From NCBI GenBank assembly GCA_020161435.1, contig JAIUNV010000006.1, forward strand, positions 62,001-126,000: a DNA stretch of 64,000 bases. Reading direction: 5' to 3'. A model generated the notes under the pieces. The model saw nothing but the letters and a program-made list of their open reading frames with translations. It was not told where the DNA came from and ran no database searches. Below, piece by piece: positions 32,275 through 40,760 of this stretch. This stretch comes from Bacteroidota bacterium. Lineage in GTDB: Bacteria; Bacteroidota; Bacteroidia; Chitinophagales; Chitinophagaceae. Position 1 is the stretch's first letter. Every line of letters starts with the position of its first letter. The position numbers were made by a program, and so were the translations under genes.

Positions 32275-33552
32275 TTAGCCAATTGGCTGGCGTTGCCACA
32301 CCTGGGCAAGATGCGACAGACTAGGCGATTCCATATCGGCGAGGGCAGGAGGTAATTGCAAGTCGGGTTGAGTGCTGCGCAAAAACACAGCATGCATGCC
32401 GGCATTGCGGGCAAAATACAAGTCGCTGGTATTGTTGCCCACCATAATAGAGCGGCTGAAAACTATCTCCGGAAAATCGGCTTTGGCCTGAGAAGCCATG
32501 CCCGGATTGGGCTTGCGGTTCGGGCTGTTGTCGTCGGTATCGGGGCAATAGTAAATGGCATCGATTCGGCCCCCGGCTGCAACAATGGTCGCCGTCATGC
32601 GTTGGTGAATCTCATCGAGATTCTCTTGCAGCGTGACGCCTTTGCCCACACCTTTTTGATTGGTGACAATAATGATGCGGCTGAAGATGTTGCTGAATGC
32701 AGCGATGGCTTCCACAGCATCGGGGTAAAACTGAAACTCATCCCAATGATGGATATAATCTTTCACTTTTTCAATGTTGATGACGCCGTCGCGGTCGAGA
32801 AAAAGTGTCCAGCTTTTATCGGGTTGTAGCATAGGAAAAGAATGGGCGAAGTCGGTTTGTGCTTTGGCGTAGTCTTCGGGTATGCCAATGTCGATGAAGT
32901 AGCCGGTTGTTGCCACGCCATACAATTGTGCTTGTGCCAGCAAGTGTGGCATGATGATTTTTTCCCAAGAGCAGGAAGCGGGAAATGCTGATACATCAAA
33001 CAATTGTCTGTTTAGCCAATAGGCACCTGCATTGATAAGCCCGCTGCTATGGGCTTGTTTTTCATGAAACTGAACGATGCGGTGTTGCGCATCTACTTGT
33101 ACCAATCCGTAGCGGTCGGCATGCTGCATGTGGCTGAGCAGCACGGTTGTCACGGCTTTGTATTGCTGATGTTTTTCTAAAGCATCTGTGAATGAGCAAT
33201 GCAAATAGGTGTCAGCGTTCAGTATCAGTACATCGTCGCTTTTGCAGAGCGATAAGGCTTGCAACACAGCGCCGCCAGTACCGAGTGGAGTAGTCTCAAT
33301 TGAAAAGTCGATACGGATGTGGGGATGATATTGTTGCCAGGCAGCAACTGCTTCTTCTACTTCGCTAGCACCAACACCCAAAGCCAGTACAAAGTGCTGA
33401 AAGCCTTGTGCCAACAGCCTTTGCAGCAGGTGGTACAAAAAAGGTTGCCCATCTACCGGCGCTAAACATTTGGGTGTGCTCCCCGTTACCGATTGCAAAC
33501 GGGTGCCGGCACCGCCTGCCAGAAAGATGACGCTATGTGAAGAATCGGGCAT
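32275..33552 (-). CDS. Bifunctional heptose-1-phosphate guanylyltransferase / heptose-bisphosphate phosphatase
   Basis: 425 residues joining two enzymes. Residues 1-235 form a nucleotidyltransferase (VIFLAGGAGTRLQSVTGSTP with the G-X-G-T-R loop, PKCLAPVDGQPFL), matching HddC, which activates D-glycero-alpha-D-manno-heptose-1-phosphate with GTP. Residues 245-410 are a HAD phosphatase of GmhB type (TLFLDRDGVIN nucleophile, IIIVTNQKGVGKG, RKPNPGM, MVGNNTSDL). GmhB removes the 7-phosphate that comes before activation, so the fusion holds two successive steps. The gene ends 4 bases before the gmhA stop region and is co-directional with it. Substrate assignment relies on the neighbouring hddA-like kinase and gmhA. 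Confidence 0.88.
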   Translation of the reverse strand: MPDSSHSVIFLAGGAGTRLQSVTGSTPKCLAPVDGQPFLYHLLQRLLAQGFQHFVLALGVGASEVEEAVAAWQQYHPHIRIDFSIETTPLGTGGAVLQALSLCKSDDVLILNADTYLHCSFTDALEKHQQYKAVTTVLLSHMQHADRYGLVQVDAQHRIVQFHEKQAHSSGLINAGAYWLNRQLFDVSAFPASCSWEKIIMPHLLAQAQLYGVATTGYFIDIGIPEDYAKAQTDFAHSFPMLQPDKSWTLFLDRDGVINIEKVKDYIHHWDEFQFYPDAVEAIAAFSNIFSRIIIVTNQKGVGKGVTLQENLDEIHQRMTATIVAAGGRIDAIYYCPDTDDNSPNRKPNPGMASQAKADFPEIVFSRSIMVGNNTSDLYFARNAGMHAVFLRSTQPDLQLPPALADMESPSLSHLAQVWQRQPIG

Positions 33553-33556
33553 GTAT

Positions 33557-34138
33557 TTATGCAGGAAAAATCTGTGCTTCTACCAGCTGACAAATGGTAT
33601 GGCCAATGAGCATATGGCACTCTTGTATGCGTGGCGTATCGTTCGATGGTACATCAAACAGATAGTCGCTAAGGGGGCGCAATGCACCACCTTTTTCGCC
33701 GGTCATACCTACGGTGGTGATGCCTTTGGCACGGGCCGCTTCAAAAGCTTTTACCACATTGCCACTGTTACCACTGGTACTCAGGCCCACCAGTACATCG
33801 CCGGGCTGCATAATGCCTTCCACCAATCGGCTGTAAATGCTGTTGTAATCATAATCATTTGCAGCAGCAGTGATATATGATGTGTTTACATGCAAGGCTT
33901 CTGCAGGCAGGGCTGGCCGGTTGCGGTTGTAAAAGGCACCGGTAAATTCTGCTGCCAAATGTTGTGCATCGGCGGCGCTGCCACCATTGCCACAGAAGTA
34001 GAGGCGATGGCTATTGCGAAATGCTTCGGTAATGAGTACACTCACTGTTTCGGTGAGTTGCAACAATCGTTCGCTGGCCAGCAGCTGTTGCTTGGCGTCA
34101 ATCGACGATTGAAATATTTGTTGAATGGTTGATTGCAT
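33557..34138 (-). CDS. gmhA: Sedoheptulose-7-phosphate isomerase (phosphoheptose isomerase)
   Basis: 193 residues from the ATG at 34138 (MQSTIQQIFQSS), the usual GmhA size; the longer frame is unlike the family. It isomerises sedoheptulose 7-phosphate to D-glycero-D-manno-heptose 7-phosphate, the first heptose step. SIS-domain signatures: YFCGNGGSAADAQHLAAEFT (about 50-70), GLSTSGNSGNVVKAF (about 120-135), and the C-terminal QECHMLIGHTICQLVE. It is 10 bases upstream of nothing but the kinase end; gmhA, the kinase and the fusion enzyme are tightly packed on one strand, so one transcript is likely. Confidence 0.92.
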   Translation of the reverse strand: MQSTIQQIFQSSIDAKQQLLASERLLQLTETVSVLITEAFRNSHRLYFCGNGGSAADAQHLAAEFTGAFYNRNRPALPAEALHVNTSYITAAANDYDYNSIYSRLVEGIMQPGDVLVGLSTSGNSGNVVKAFEAARAKGITTVGMTGEKGGALRPLSDYLFDVPSNDTPRIQECHMLIGHTICQLVEAQIFPA

Positions 34139-34148
34139 GTGTTCTTGC

Positions 34149-35171
34149 TTAAATGGTCCAGGATTGTACACCGTGCATGCAAAAATGAAACGGATATACC
34201 TGGCCGCCAAAGCTATTCAAAGTTTCTGTCACCCGGTGGCGGCTATTGTTGGGGCAGTAAAAGAAAACAAAACCACCACCACCGGCACCACTGATTTTAC
34301 CTCCTGTAGCACCCGCATTTTTAGCTGCGGCATACAAGGCCTCAATATGTGGATTGCTGATGCCGTTGGCCATTTGTTTTTTGTAGGCAAAACCAATATC
34401 AAACAAATCGCCCATGTCTTGCAAGCGGCCTTTCAGCAAGGCTTCTTTCATGTGCAAAGCTTGTTGTTTTAAATGATGCATAGCTTGTATGCTGGGCTGT
34501 GCATCATTCCGCACATTGGCTTGCTGTTCTTCAATAATGCGGCCACTCTGGCGGGCATGGCCGGTGTAGTACAACACCAGGTTGTGCTCCAGCTCTTGCA
34601 GTACTTCGTGGCGAATGCGCAGCGGGTTTACAATCACTTGTTCGCCGGGACCAAACTCCATGAAATTGATGCCACCAAAACTGGCTGCATATTGGTCTTG
34701 ATGACCGCCGGCAAATTGCAAATCGTTGCGTTCAATATCGTATGCCAATCGGGCAATGTCGTACTCACCCAGGGGCAGCTGTAGCATTTCTGTAAAAGCA
34801 CTAATGATGGCTACCACCAATGTGCTGGATGTACCAAGGCCGGAGCCAATGGGTGCATCTACAGAAGTAATGAGAGAGAAGCCCGTTAATGGTACACCAT
34901 ACTGTGCATGTATGCGATTGAACACAGCTGCATGTAACGGCAATGCATGTTGTGTCGGCAATTGCGGTTGCCATGCAAAACGAAATTCCTGCTTGCTATC
35001 GAGGTCGTGCAATACAATAGCATTTTCCTGCAGCGGTTCTATACTGGCATGTGCAAATAAATCGATGCTGGCATTGAGCACGGCGCCACCAAAGCGGCTG
35101 GCATACGGATCAACATCCGTGCCGCCACCGGCAAAACCTAACCGCAAAGGAGCTTTCGATCGGAAGTGCAT
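34149..35171 (-). CDS. D-glycero-alpha-D-manno-heptose-7-phosphate kinase (HddA-like, GHMP family)
   Basis: 340 residues. GHMP-kinase signatures: RSKAPLRLGFAGGGTDVDPY at the N-terminus and the glycine-rich ATP loop PIGSGLGTSSTLVV (about 108-122), then GATGGKISGAGGGGFVFFY near 290. The opening R-X-P-X-R-L-X-F-X-G-G-G-T-D is typical of the HddA subgroup, which phosphorylates the anomeric position of heptose 7-phosphate. Together with GmhA, GmhB and HddC activities encoded next to it, it completes the route to GDP-heptose. A fucokinase-like activity is the main alternative, but the neighbours favour heptose. Confidence 0.88.
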   Translation of the reverse strand: MHFRSKAPLRLGFAGGGTDVDPYASRFGGAVLNASIDLFAHASIEPLQENAIVLHDLDSKQEFRFAWQPQLPTQHALPLHAAVFNRIHAQYGVPLTGFSLITSVDAPIGSGLGTSSTLVVAIISAFTEMLQLPLGEYDIARLAYDIERNDLQFAGGHQDQYAASFGGINFMEFGPGEQVIVNPLRIRHEVLQELEHNLVLYYTGHARQSGRIIEEQQANVRNDAQPSIQAMHHLKQQALHMKEALLKGRLQDMGDLFDIGFAYKKQMANGISNPHIEALYAAAKNAGATGGKISGAGGGGFVFFYCPNNSRHRVTETLNSFGGQVYPFHFCMHGVQSWTI

Positions 35172-35261
35172 GTTGGGAGTTTACGAGTTGATAAGTTTAC
35201 GAGTCTACGAGTTCACAAGTTTCAATGAATCAGTGTTTCAAATCAGACATGACATCTGACA

Positions 35262-36407
35262 TCAAACTTCCAAAATCTGTTCCACTAGTTTTTCCCAGTT
35301 GAGTTGTTGTTTTTCTTGCAGCAGGCCAGGCATGTAATGCGCTTTGCCTTTGTGCAAATAAGTTTGAATGCCTGCAGCAATGCTGTTGGCATTGGGTTCG
35401 CATACCACCCCGGCAATATCATCGGGTACCATTTCGGGCAGGCCACCTACATTGGTTACCAGCATGGGTACTTCAAAATGATAGGCGACAGGAGTAACGC
35501 CACTTTGTGTGGCATGACGGTAAGGTTGCATAATACAATCTGCCGCACAGGCAAAATATTTTACTTCATCGTTGGCTACAAAGCGGGTATGTAAGAGCAG
35601 TTTGTCTTTTACAGCAGGGTGTTGCAAAAGTGCTTCGTATTTCGATGGGTCGTCGTAGTACTCGCCGGCAATGAGCAGCTTCACGTTGGTGCCCTGCAAC
35701 TGTTGCATGGCTTCGAGCAAGAGGTCGAGTCCTTTGTACTGGCGTATCAATCCAAAAAACAGCAATACGTGATCGTTATCTTGTATGTCGAGATGCTTGT
35801 GTTGGCGCAACCAGGCCCTTGCTTCGTTGCTGGATACACGTTCACCAAAATTGTCGTACAACGGATGCGGCACCAGTTGGGCGGGCTTGTTGCTAAACAG
35901 CCGCAGGTCTTGCAGCACTTGCTGGCTCATCACCAAAAAGCGATCAACGGGCTGCACAAAATATTTGGTAAACCAATTGTCTCCTGGGCGGCTTTCGTGG
36001 GGTAGAATGTTGTCGGCGATGCACACAATACGGGTGTGTTTATTGCCCTTGATGCGGCGCAAAATAGTGCCGAGGCAAGGCCCCATAAACGGAATCCAAT
36101 ACCGCACTATCACTACATCGGGTTTGGCTTTTTTGATGCGGTTGCCTACCTGCCACCAGTTGAGTGGATTCACAGAATTGATGGCGGTTACAATGTGCAA
36201 CCCTTCGGGTGCCGGTGCATCGGTAAACTGTGAGGTACCGGGAAATAAAAACGAAGGATACTGCAGGCTGAACGACCAGATACTGCATGTATGTCCTGCA
36301 TCGTTCAGTGCTTTACACAACCGTTCGTTAAAGGTGGTAATGCCACCCGGCCGCAATGGATGCGCCGGTCCTATGATGATGATATTTTTAGGATTGCCTT
36401 GGTACAC
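35262..36407 (-). CDS. Glycosyltransferase family 4 protein
   Basis: 381 residues with a GT-B layout: N-terminal domain (IIIIGPAHPLRPGGITTFNE, about 9-30) and C-terminal domain with LLFFGLIRQYKGLDLLLEAM (about 218-238) and the late GGLPEMVPDDIAGVVCEPNA (about 325-345), the nucleotide-sugar-binding part. It transfers an activated sugar to a glycan acceptor in the cytoplasm. It is the promoter-proximal gene of the heptose block and could be the enzyme that uses the GDP-heptose; this link is inferred from position only. Confidence 0.88.
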   Translation of the reverse strand: MYQGNPKNIIIIGPAHPLRPGGITTFNERLCKALNDAGHTCSIWSFSLQYPSFLFPGTSQFTDAPAPEGLHIVTAINSVNPLNWWQVGNRIKKAKPDVVIVRYWIPFMGPCLGTILRRIKGNKHTRIVCIADNILPHESRPGDNWFTKYFVQPVDRFLVMSQQVLQDLRLFSNKPAQLVPHPLYDNFGERVSSNEARAWLRQHKHLDIQDNDHVLLFFGLIRQYKGLDLLLEAMQQLQGTNVKLLIAGEYYDDPSKYEALLQHPAVKDKLLLHTRFVANDEVKYFACAADCIMQPYRHATQSGVTPVAYHFEVPMLVTNVGGLPEMVPDDIAGVVCEPNANSIAAGIQTYLHKGKAHYMPGLLQEKQQLNWEKLVEQILEV

Positions 36408-36447
36408 GGATTTTTATTGCACTAAAATTTTATGGAACGCTGATTTC

Positions 36448-36473
36448 GCGGATGAAACGGATAAGACGGATTT
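36448..36473 (+). repeat. Inverted repeat on the 3' side of the GxxExxY gene
   Basis: GCGGATGAAACGGATAAGAC followed by GGATTT. The complement of the sequence on the other side of the gene (36949-36973) reads GCGGATAAAACGGATTTTTC, so the two form an imperfect inverted repeat around one small gene. Confidence 0.55.
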
Positions 36474-36521
36474 ACTGTTGCGTAATAAAGTCGTATAAAT
36501 AAAGAGTTTGCTGTACATCGT

Positions 36522-36899
36522 TCACTTGTTGATATTGGCAAAAACTTTTCTTTTGAATTCTGCCTTCTCTCCAAAGTTCAGTAAAAGACCTACTTCAATG
36601 TTGGTTGCTTTCAGGTAATTCAGTAATTGAGCTTCATGCTCCAGTTTCAGGTAACCGGTTGATTTCAATTCAATAATCACTTTATTGTTTACGAGTAGAT
36701 CGGCGTAATAGGTGCCTACTAATTCTTGTTCATAAAAGACATCAATCTTCTCTTGCGCCTTCACATTAAGTCCGGCCTTTACCAATTCAATACACAAAGC
36801 ATTTTCATATACTTTTTCCGAAAAGCCGTAACCGAAATAGTTGTAGACATGGAAAAAGCAACGGATGATTTCTTGTGTTATTTCCTCATGAATCAACAT
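36522..36899 (-). CDS. GxxExxY protein
   Basis: 125 residues from the ATG at 36899 (MLIHEEITQEIIRC), the usual family length; a longer form from about 36950 is possible but would include repeat-derived sequence. The name-giving motif appears as GFSEKVYENAL (about 20-30), and later DVFYEQELVGTYYADLLVNN and VIIELKSTGYL give a PD-(D/E)XK-like core (Asp, then E-X-K). The family is common and often multicopy in Bacteroidota, with no established function; a nuclease-like fold is the usual inference. It is flanked by inverted repeats, and separates the glycosyltransferase genes, so it may be a mobile insertion. Confidence 0.88.
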   Translation of the reverse strand: MLIHEEITQEIIRCFFHVYNYFGYGFSEKVYENALCIELVKAGLNVKAQEKIDVFYEQELVGTYYADLLVNNKVIIELKSTGYLKLEHEAQLLNYLKATNIEVGLLLNFGEKAEFKRKVFANINK

Positions 36900-36948
36900 A
36901 GTTTTCGATACTGATTGTTCAATGAAATCATCATTATAAAACGGAGTC

Positions 36949-36973
36949 AATCCGAAAAATCCGTTTTATCCGC
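36949..36973 (-). repeat. Inverted repeat on the 5' side of the GxxExxY gene
   Basis: AATCCGAAAAATCCGTTTTA followed by TCCGC, the partner of 36448-36473. Words of the kind ATCCG/CGGAT recur in both. Similar text (CATCCGCGGCC, CCGTGCATCTGCGG) also occurs in the repeat-rich spacer at 58.6-59.1 kb. Confidence 0.5.
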
Positions 36974-37014
36974 TTCCGTGCCTTTTGCTTATTTTCATCA
37001 CAATCCGTGTTCTA

Positions 37015-37956
37015 TCAAAGGCCGAGTTTATCCTCAATACCATATACGTTTCGCTCTGGTGAGTTGCGGGAAACGAGCTCGGATACAAAGCCGGCGAGGA
37101 ACAATTGAACGCCTACTATGGCCAGTACCAACGCAATGTAAAATGCAGGCTTGCTGGTGAGGTAGTATGTAGGATCAATGAGTTTATTGATGATGAGAAA
37201 TGCACTGATGCCAAAGCCCAGCAGAAAAACGAGTGTGCCCCACAAACCAAAAAAGTGCATGGGTCGCTTGCCAAACTTGCCTACAAAAGTGATAGAAGCC
37301 AGATCGAGAAAACCATTGACAAAACGCTCCCAACCAAACTTGGTGCTGCCGTATTTGCGGGCACGGTGTTCCACTACTTTTTCACCAATCTTGCGGAAGC
37401 CATGCCACTTAGCGATGACAGGAATATAGCGGTGCATTTCACCATACACTTCAATGCTCTTTACTACTTTTTTGCGGTAGGCTTTCAGGCCGCAGTTAAA
37501 GTCGTGCAGATAAATGCCACTCACCTTGCGGGTTGCCGCATTAAAGAGTTTGGAAGGTAAATTTTTAGTGAGTTTATTGTCGTAGCGCTTTTTCTTCCAG
37601 CCACTTACCAGGTCGTATTGTTCTTCCCGAATCATACGCACCAAATCAGGGATTTCATCCGGACTGTCCTGCAAGTCGGCATCCATGGTAATTACTACGC
37701 TGCCTTGTGCTGCTTTAAAACCTTCGTTCAAGGCAGCACTCTTGCCATAGTTACGCTGAAAACGAATGCCTTTCACCTGCATGTATTGCTGCCGCAATGT
37801 TTCAATCACTTCCCAACTGTTGTCGGTGCTACCATCGTCTACAAAAATGATTTCGTAGGCATAGCCTTCCCGCTGGCACACATCGTGTAGCCAGTGCGTT
37901 AGTTCGGGCAATGATTCTGCTTCATTCAGCAGCGGTATTACAAGCGATAGATCCAT
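37015..37956 (-). CDS. Family 2 glycosyltransferase, polyprenyl-phosphate type
   Basis: 313 residues. GT-A domain with MDLSLVIPLLNEAESLPELT, the nucleotide-binding VDDGSTDNSWEV (about 42-53) and the DXD-type motif MDADLQDSPDE (about 92-102). Two hydrophobic helices near residues 230-255 and 265-290 anchor the C-terminus in the membrane, as in GtrB/DPM1-like enzymes that load a sugar onto undecaprenyl phosphate. It could supply the lipid-linked sugar for a PMT/ArnT-like transferase such as the one at 26730-28361, but that link is speculative. It lies 18 bases from the DUF4199 gene on the same strand. Confidence 0.9.
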   Translation of the reverse strand: MDLSLVIPLLNEAESLPELTHWLHDVCQREGYAYEIIFVDDGSTDNSWEVIETLRQQYMQVKGIRFQRNYGKSAALNEGFKAAQGSVVITMDADLQDSPDEIPDLVRMIREEQYDLVSGWKKKRYDNKLTKNLPSKLFNAATRKVSGIYLHDFNCGLKAYRKKVVKSIEVYGEMHRYIPVIAKWHGFRKIGEKVVEHRARKYGSTKFGWERFVNGFLDLASITFVGKFGKRPMHFFGLWGTLVFLLGFGISAFLIINKLIDPTYYLTSKPAFYIALVLAIVGVQLFLAGFVSELVSRNSPERNVYGIEDKLGL

Positions 37957-37974
37957 GAGCAACGAATGCGCAAA

Positions 37975-38484
37975 TTATTGGAAAGGAGTTGGGGTTGGGT
38001 TCTTTTTGGCCACAGCTGCACCAATCAAAGAACCGATAGCACCCACAATGAGGTACATAATTACAGAAACAATAGCACCCATTGGGGCTGCCATTTTTTT
38101 ACCAATGCTCAGGGCTTTGTCTACTTCACTTTCGCCCATGCCTTGCTCCAGCATAGCAGTGCGTTGCATTTCCATGGCTCGGTCCAGCGATTCAGGAAAC
38201 AAAACGGTTAAAGAAAAAGCTACCCACAAGCCCATGATGCCGGCTACCAACGCAGAAGCTTTAAACCCATGACCGAATGCTTTGCCAAAGGTTACGTTGC
38301 CATCCATTTGCTGCGCAAAATTGATATTGGCCCAAATAATGCCTCCCAGTAAAATGACGATAGGAACAATACCTAAAGCTTTGTTGGTTTCCAGTTTGAA
38401 AATGGTAACAACAACGGCAAATACAATCAGTATGAGGCTGATGATAAGGCCTTTCATTACGGGGGTGGTTACTTTGTTTTCCAT
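37975..38484 (-). CDS. DUF4199 membrane protein
   Basis: 169 residues from the ATG at 38484 (MENKVTTPVMKGLIISLILI); the longer frame overlaps the next gene. Four likely membrane helices: about 10-30, 36-54, 72-95 and 140-162. Between helix three and four lies an amphipathic region (MEMQRTAMLEQGMGESEVDK). DUF4199 is a Bacteroidota family without known function and is often found next to DPM1-like glycosyltransferases, as here. Probably co-transcribed with the glycosyltransferase. Confidence 0.85.
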   Translation of the reverse strand: MENKVTTPVMKGLIISLILIVFAVVVTIFKLETNKALGIVPIVILLGGIIWANINFAQQMDGNVTFGKAFGHGFKASALVAGIMGLWVAFSLTVLFPESLDRAMEMQRTAMLEQGMGESEVDKALSIGKKMAAPMGAIVSVIMYLIVGAIGSLIGAAVAKKNPTPTPFQ

Positions 38485-38497
38485 GGTGGGTGTTTTT

Positions 38498-39760
38498 TTA
38501 GATGCTGGAATATTGATGGTGAATGATGCCCTTGATATGGCCTTGCAATGTTCGGCCAATAAAGGCATTGTTTTTACCAAGAGAATGAAGAGCGGCTTTT
38601 TCGGGTGTCCATGATTGTTGCGGGGCTACCACTGTGAGCATGGCTTCAGCACCCGGTTCTATCACCGGCAAAGGCAAACCGAAAATGCGGGCAGGTGCCA
38701 ATGCAAACAACTCTGCAATTTGTGCAGCGTTGAGAGCAGGCAGTGCTGTTTGCACCGCAGCGTAGCAGGTTTCCAAACCGCTCATGCCGTACTTGGCATA
38801 TTCAAATTCGCATACTTTGCTGTCGTATTCATGCGGCAGGTGGTGGCTGGCTATGCAGTCAACCGTGCCATCCATAATGGCTTCTCGTACAGCATCCACA
38901 TCCTGGCGGGTACGCAGTGGCGGATTTACTTTCAGGTTGCTGTCGTACTCCTGCAGGTCTTCGTCGCAAAAGCTGATGTGGTAAGGCGTAACTGAGCAAG
39001 TAAGTTGCAGGCCTTCTGCTTTTGCCCTGCGAATAAGGTCGAGGCTGGCAGCAGTGCTCACACCGGTTACATGCAGTTTGCTGCCTGTGTAGCGCAGCAG
39101 TTCTATATCGCGGTTCAGCAGCAGCGTTTCGGCCAGTGCGGGTTTACCGGGCAGGCCCATTTGTGTGCTCACCACGCCTTCATGCATTTGCCCGCTTTTG
39201 CTGAGGGCAATTTCATCGGGCACCTGGGTTACCACGCCGTCAAACGCTTTTACATACAGCAAAGCCTTGGTGAGCACCTGGCTGTTTTGAATGGGGTTAA
39301 TGCCATCGCTGAAAGCCACGGCACCACTCTGGCGCATGTCGTACATTTCGGCCAGGTCTTTGCCTTCGCAGTTTTTGCTAATGGCACCGTAGGGCAAAAT
39401 GCTTACCGGCAGGTGCTTGCTTTTTTGTACTATGTATTCTACCTGCGGTTTGTTGTGCACCGCGGGTTGTGTATTGGGTACTACCAGCACCCGGCAGTAG
39501 CCACCTGCAGCAGCAGCGGCGGCGCCGGTTTCCAGCGTTTCTTTGTATTCCAGTCCGGGGTCGCAAAAATGGCTGAACACATCGGTAAAGCCGGGCAGTA
39601 ACACCTGGCCTTGGGCATCAACCACTCGGGTATCGGCCGAAGGTTGAATGTCAGCTCCAATAGCGGCAATGCTGCCGTTGATAATAAGCACCTGAGTTGT
39701 TTGCCCGTTGTAAGCAGATCTTGGGTCGGCAATGGTCACCTGTTGTAATAGCAATGCCAT
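38498..39760 (-). CDS. Dihydroorotase homologue with degenerate metal site
   Basis: 420 residues with the amidohydrolase fold of dihydroorotase: QVLLPGFTDVFSHFCDPGLE near 55-75, VLVVPNTQPAV near 95 and NPPLRTRQDVDAVREAIMDG near 280. The residues that bind metal are changed. The usual D-X-H-X-H-X-R reads DVFSHFCDP, so the first His and the Arg are gone. The later metal His (normally HVST context) reads LHVTGVST, and the catalytic Asp context (normally ATDHAPH) reads IASHHLPHEYD. It may thus be a non-catalytic pyrC-like protein, perhaps an assembly partner for aspartate transcarbamoylase, or an enzyme with altered chemistry. A standard annotation would call it pyrC. Confidence 0.85.
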   Translation of the reverse strand: MALLLQQVTIADPRSAYNGQTTQVLIINGSIAAIGADIQPSADTRVVDAQGQVLLPGFTDVFSHFCDPGLEYKETLETGAAAAAAGGYCRVLVVPNTQPAVHNKPQVEYIVQKSKHLPVSILPYGAISKNCEGKDLAEMYDMRQSGAVAFSDGINPIQNSQVLTKALLYVKAFDGVVTQVPDEIALSKSGQMHEGVVSTQMGLPGKPALAETLLLNRDIELLRYTGSKLHVTGVSTAASLDLIRRAKAEGLQLTCSVTPYHISFCDEDLQEYDSNLKVNPPLRTRQDVDAVREAIMDGTVDCIASHHLPHEYDSKVCEFEYAKYGMSGLETCYAAVQTALPALNAAQIAELFALAPARIFGLPLPVIEPGAEAMLTVVAPQQSWTPEKAALHSLGKNNAFIGRTLQGHIKGIIHHQYSSI

Positions 39761-40161
39761 TTTGATAATGATTGCGGCGAAGATAAGGATAGTAGAAAGT
39801 CGGGAGTCGGAAAGTCCGTAGTCGATAGTCGGTAGTCCGTAGTCGGTAGATTGGAGGAAGTCGGGAAGACGGCAGTATGTAATCCGGTGAAAAATGCCAA
39901 TATCAAGGGTTCAACTCTACTTCTCCTCTCCTTTGGAGAGGCCGGGAGAGGTTAAACTAGTATAGATGCCCGAGTGCCTGAGGCCGGGAAGTCCGGAGTC
40001 GGTACAAAGTGGGAGTAAGTGTCATGCTGAGGAACGAAGCATCTGTTGAACCGAAGTCGAATGATTTTTCTGTGGCTATCTAACATCGATCATCTGTCAT
40101 CTGGCATTTCTGTTCATTAGCAGTTTTTCAGATTTGCATTTTCATTTTCTTCGCAGTTGCT
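39761..40161. other. Repeat-rich intergenic stretch
   Basis: About 400 bases without a gene between the divergent dihydroorotase homologue and the S4 gene. It holds tandem-like GTCGGTAGTCCGTAGTCGGT words (about 39800-39880), a hairpin from CCTCTCCTTTGGAGAGG (about 39925-39945), and a CATGCTGAGGAACGAAGCAT palindrome-like word (about 40022-40042). These are short degenerate repeats; no promoter stands out. Confidence 0.6.
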
Positions 40162-40548
40162 ATGGAAACCACAGAAAAACTACGGCTCGATAAATATCTC
40201 TGGAGCATACGGGTGTTTAAAACCCGCAGCGCTGCAGCAGAAGCTTGTGAAAAAGGACGGGTGAAACTGAAGGACGACTCCGTAAAAGCCAGCCGTACCG
40301 TACGGGTGGGCGATGTGTACGATGTGCGTGGCGAAAACCGCCGCTGGATTGTACAGGTGACCGGCTTGTTGCATACCCGTCAGGCCTACAGCGAGGCCAT
40401 CAAATATTACCTCGACCTTACCCCGCCCGAAGAGCTGGAAAAAGCCAAAGTGCAGGCGGAGAGTTTTCATACCGGCAAACGCCTCAGCAAAATTGGCCGT
40501 CCTACCAAAAAGCAACGGCGGGATTTGGATGATTTGATGGAGGGGTAA
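40162..40548 (+). CDS. S4-domain RNA-binding protein (Hsp15-like)
   Basis: 128 residues. The S4 domain (about 7-65) begins LRLDKYLWSIRVFKTRSAAA and continues CEKGRVKLKDDSVKASRTVR, as in Hsp15/HslR, which binds 50S subunits carrying stalled nascent chains and helps recycle them. The C-terminal tail is basic (IGRPTKKQRRDLDDLMEG), typical of the family. It is followed on the same strand by trmD after about 210 bases. Confidence 0.9.
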   Translation: METTEKLRLDKYLWSIRVFKTRSAAAEACEKGRVKLKDDSVKASRTVRVGDVYDVRGENRRWIVQVTGLLHTRQAYSEAIKYYLDLTPPEELEKAKVQAESFHTGKRLSKIGRPTKKQRRDLDDLMEG

Positions 40549-40760
40549 GGCAAGTGCCAGCGTTCACAAGTTGACGAGTTTGCCAGTTCCAGCGTCCACG
40601 CTTTTCAGTTTCGGTTGTTCCGATGTTCATTCAATGCAAGTTTGCATACCCTGCAGTTTGTCGTGCTACTGCCTGTTTCCTATTTCTTATTCTTTATTCC
40701 TTATTGCTTATTGCTTTTTCATTGGCACCTTTGCACATTCGCTAATCAGCACATTATCCC

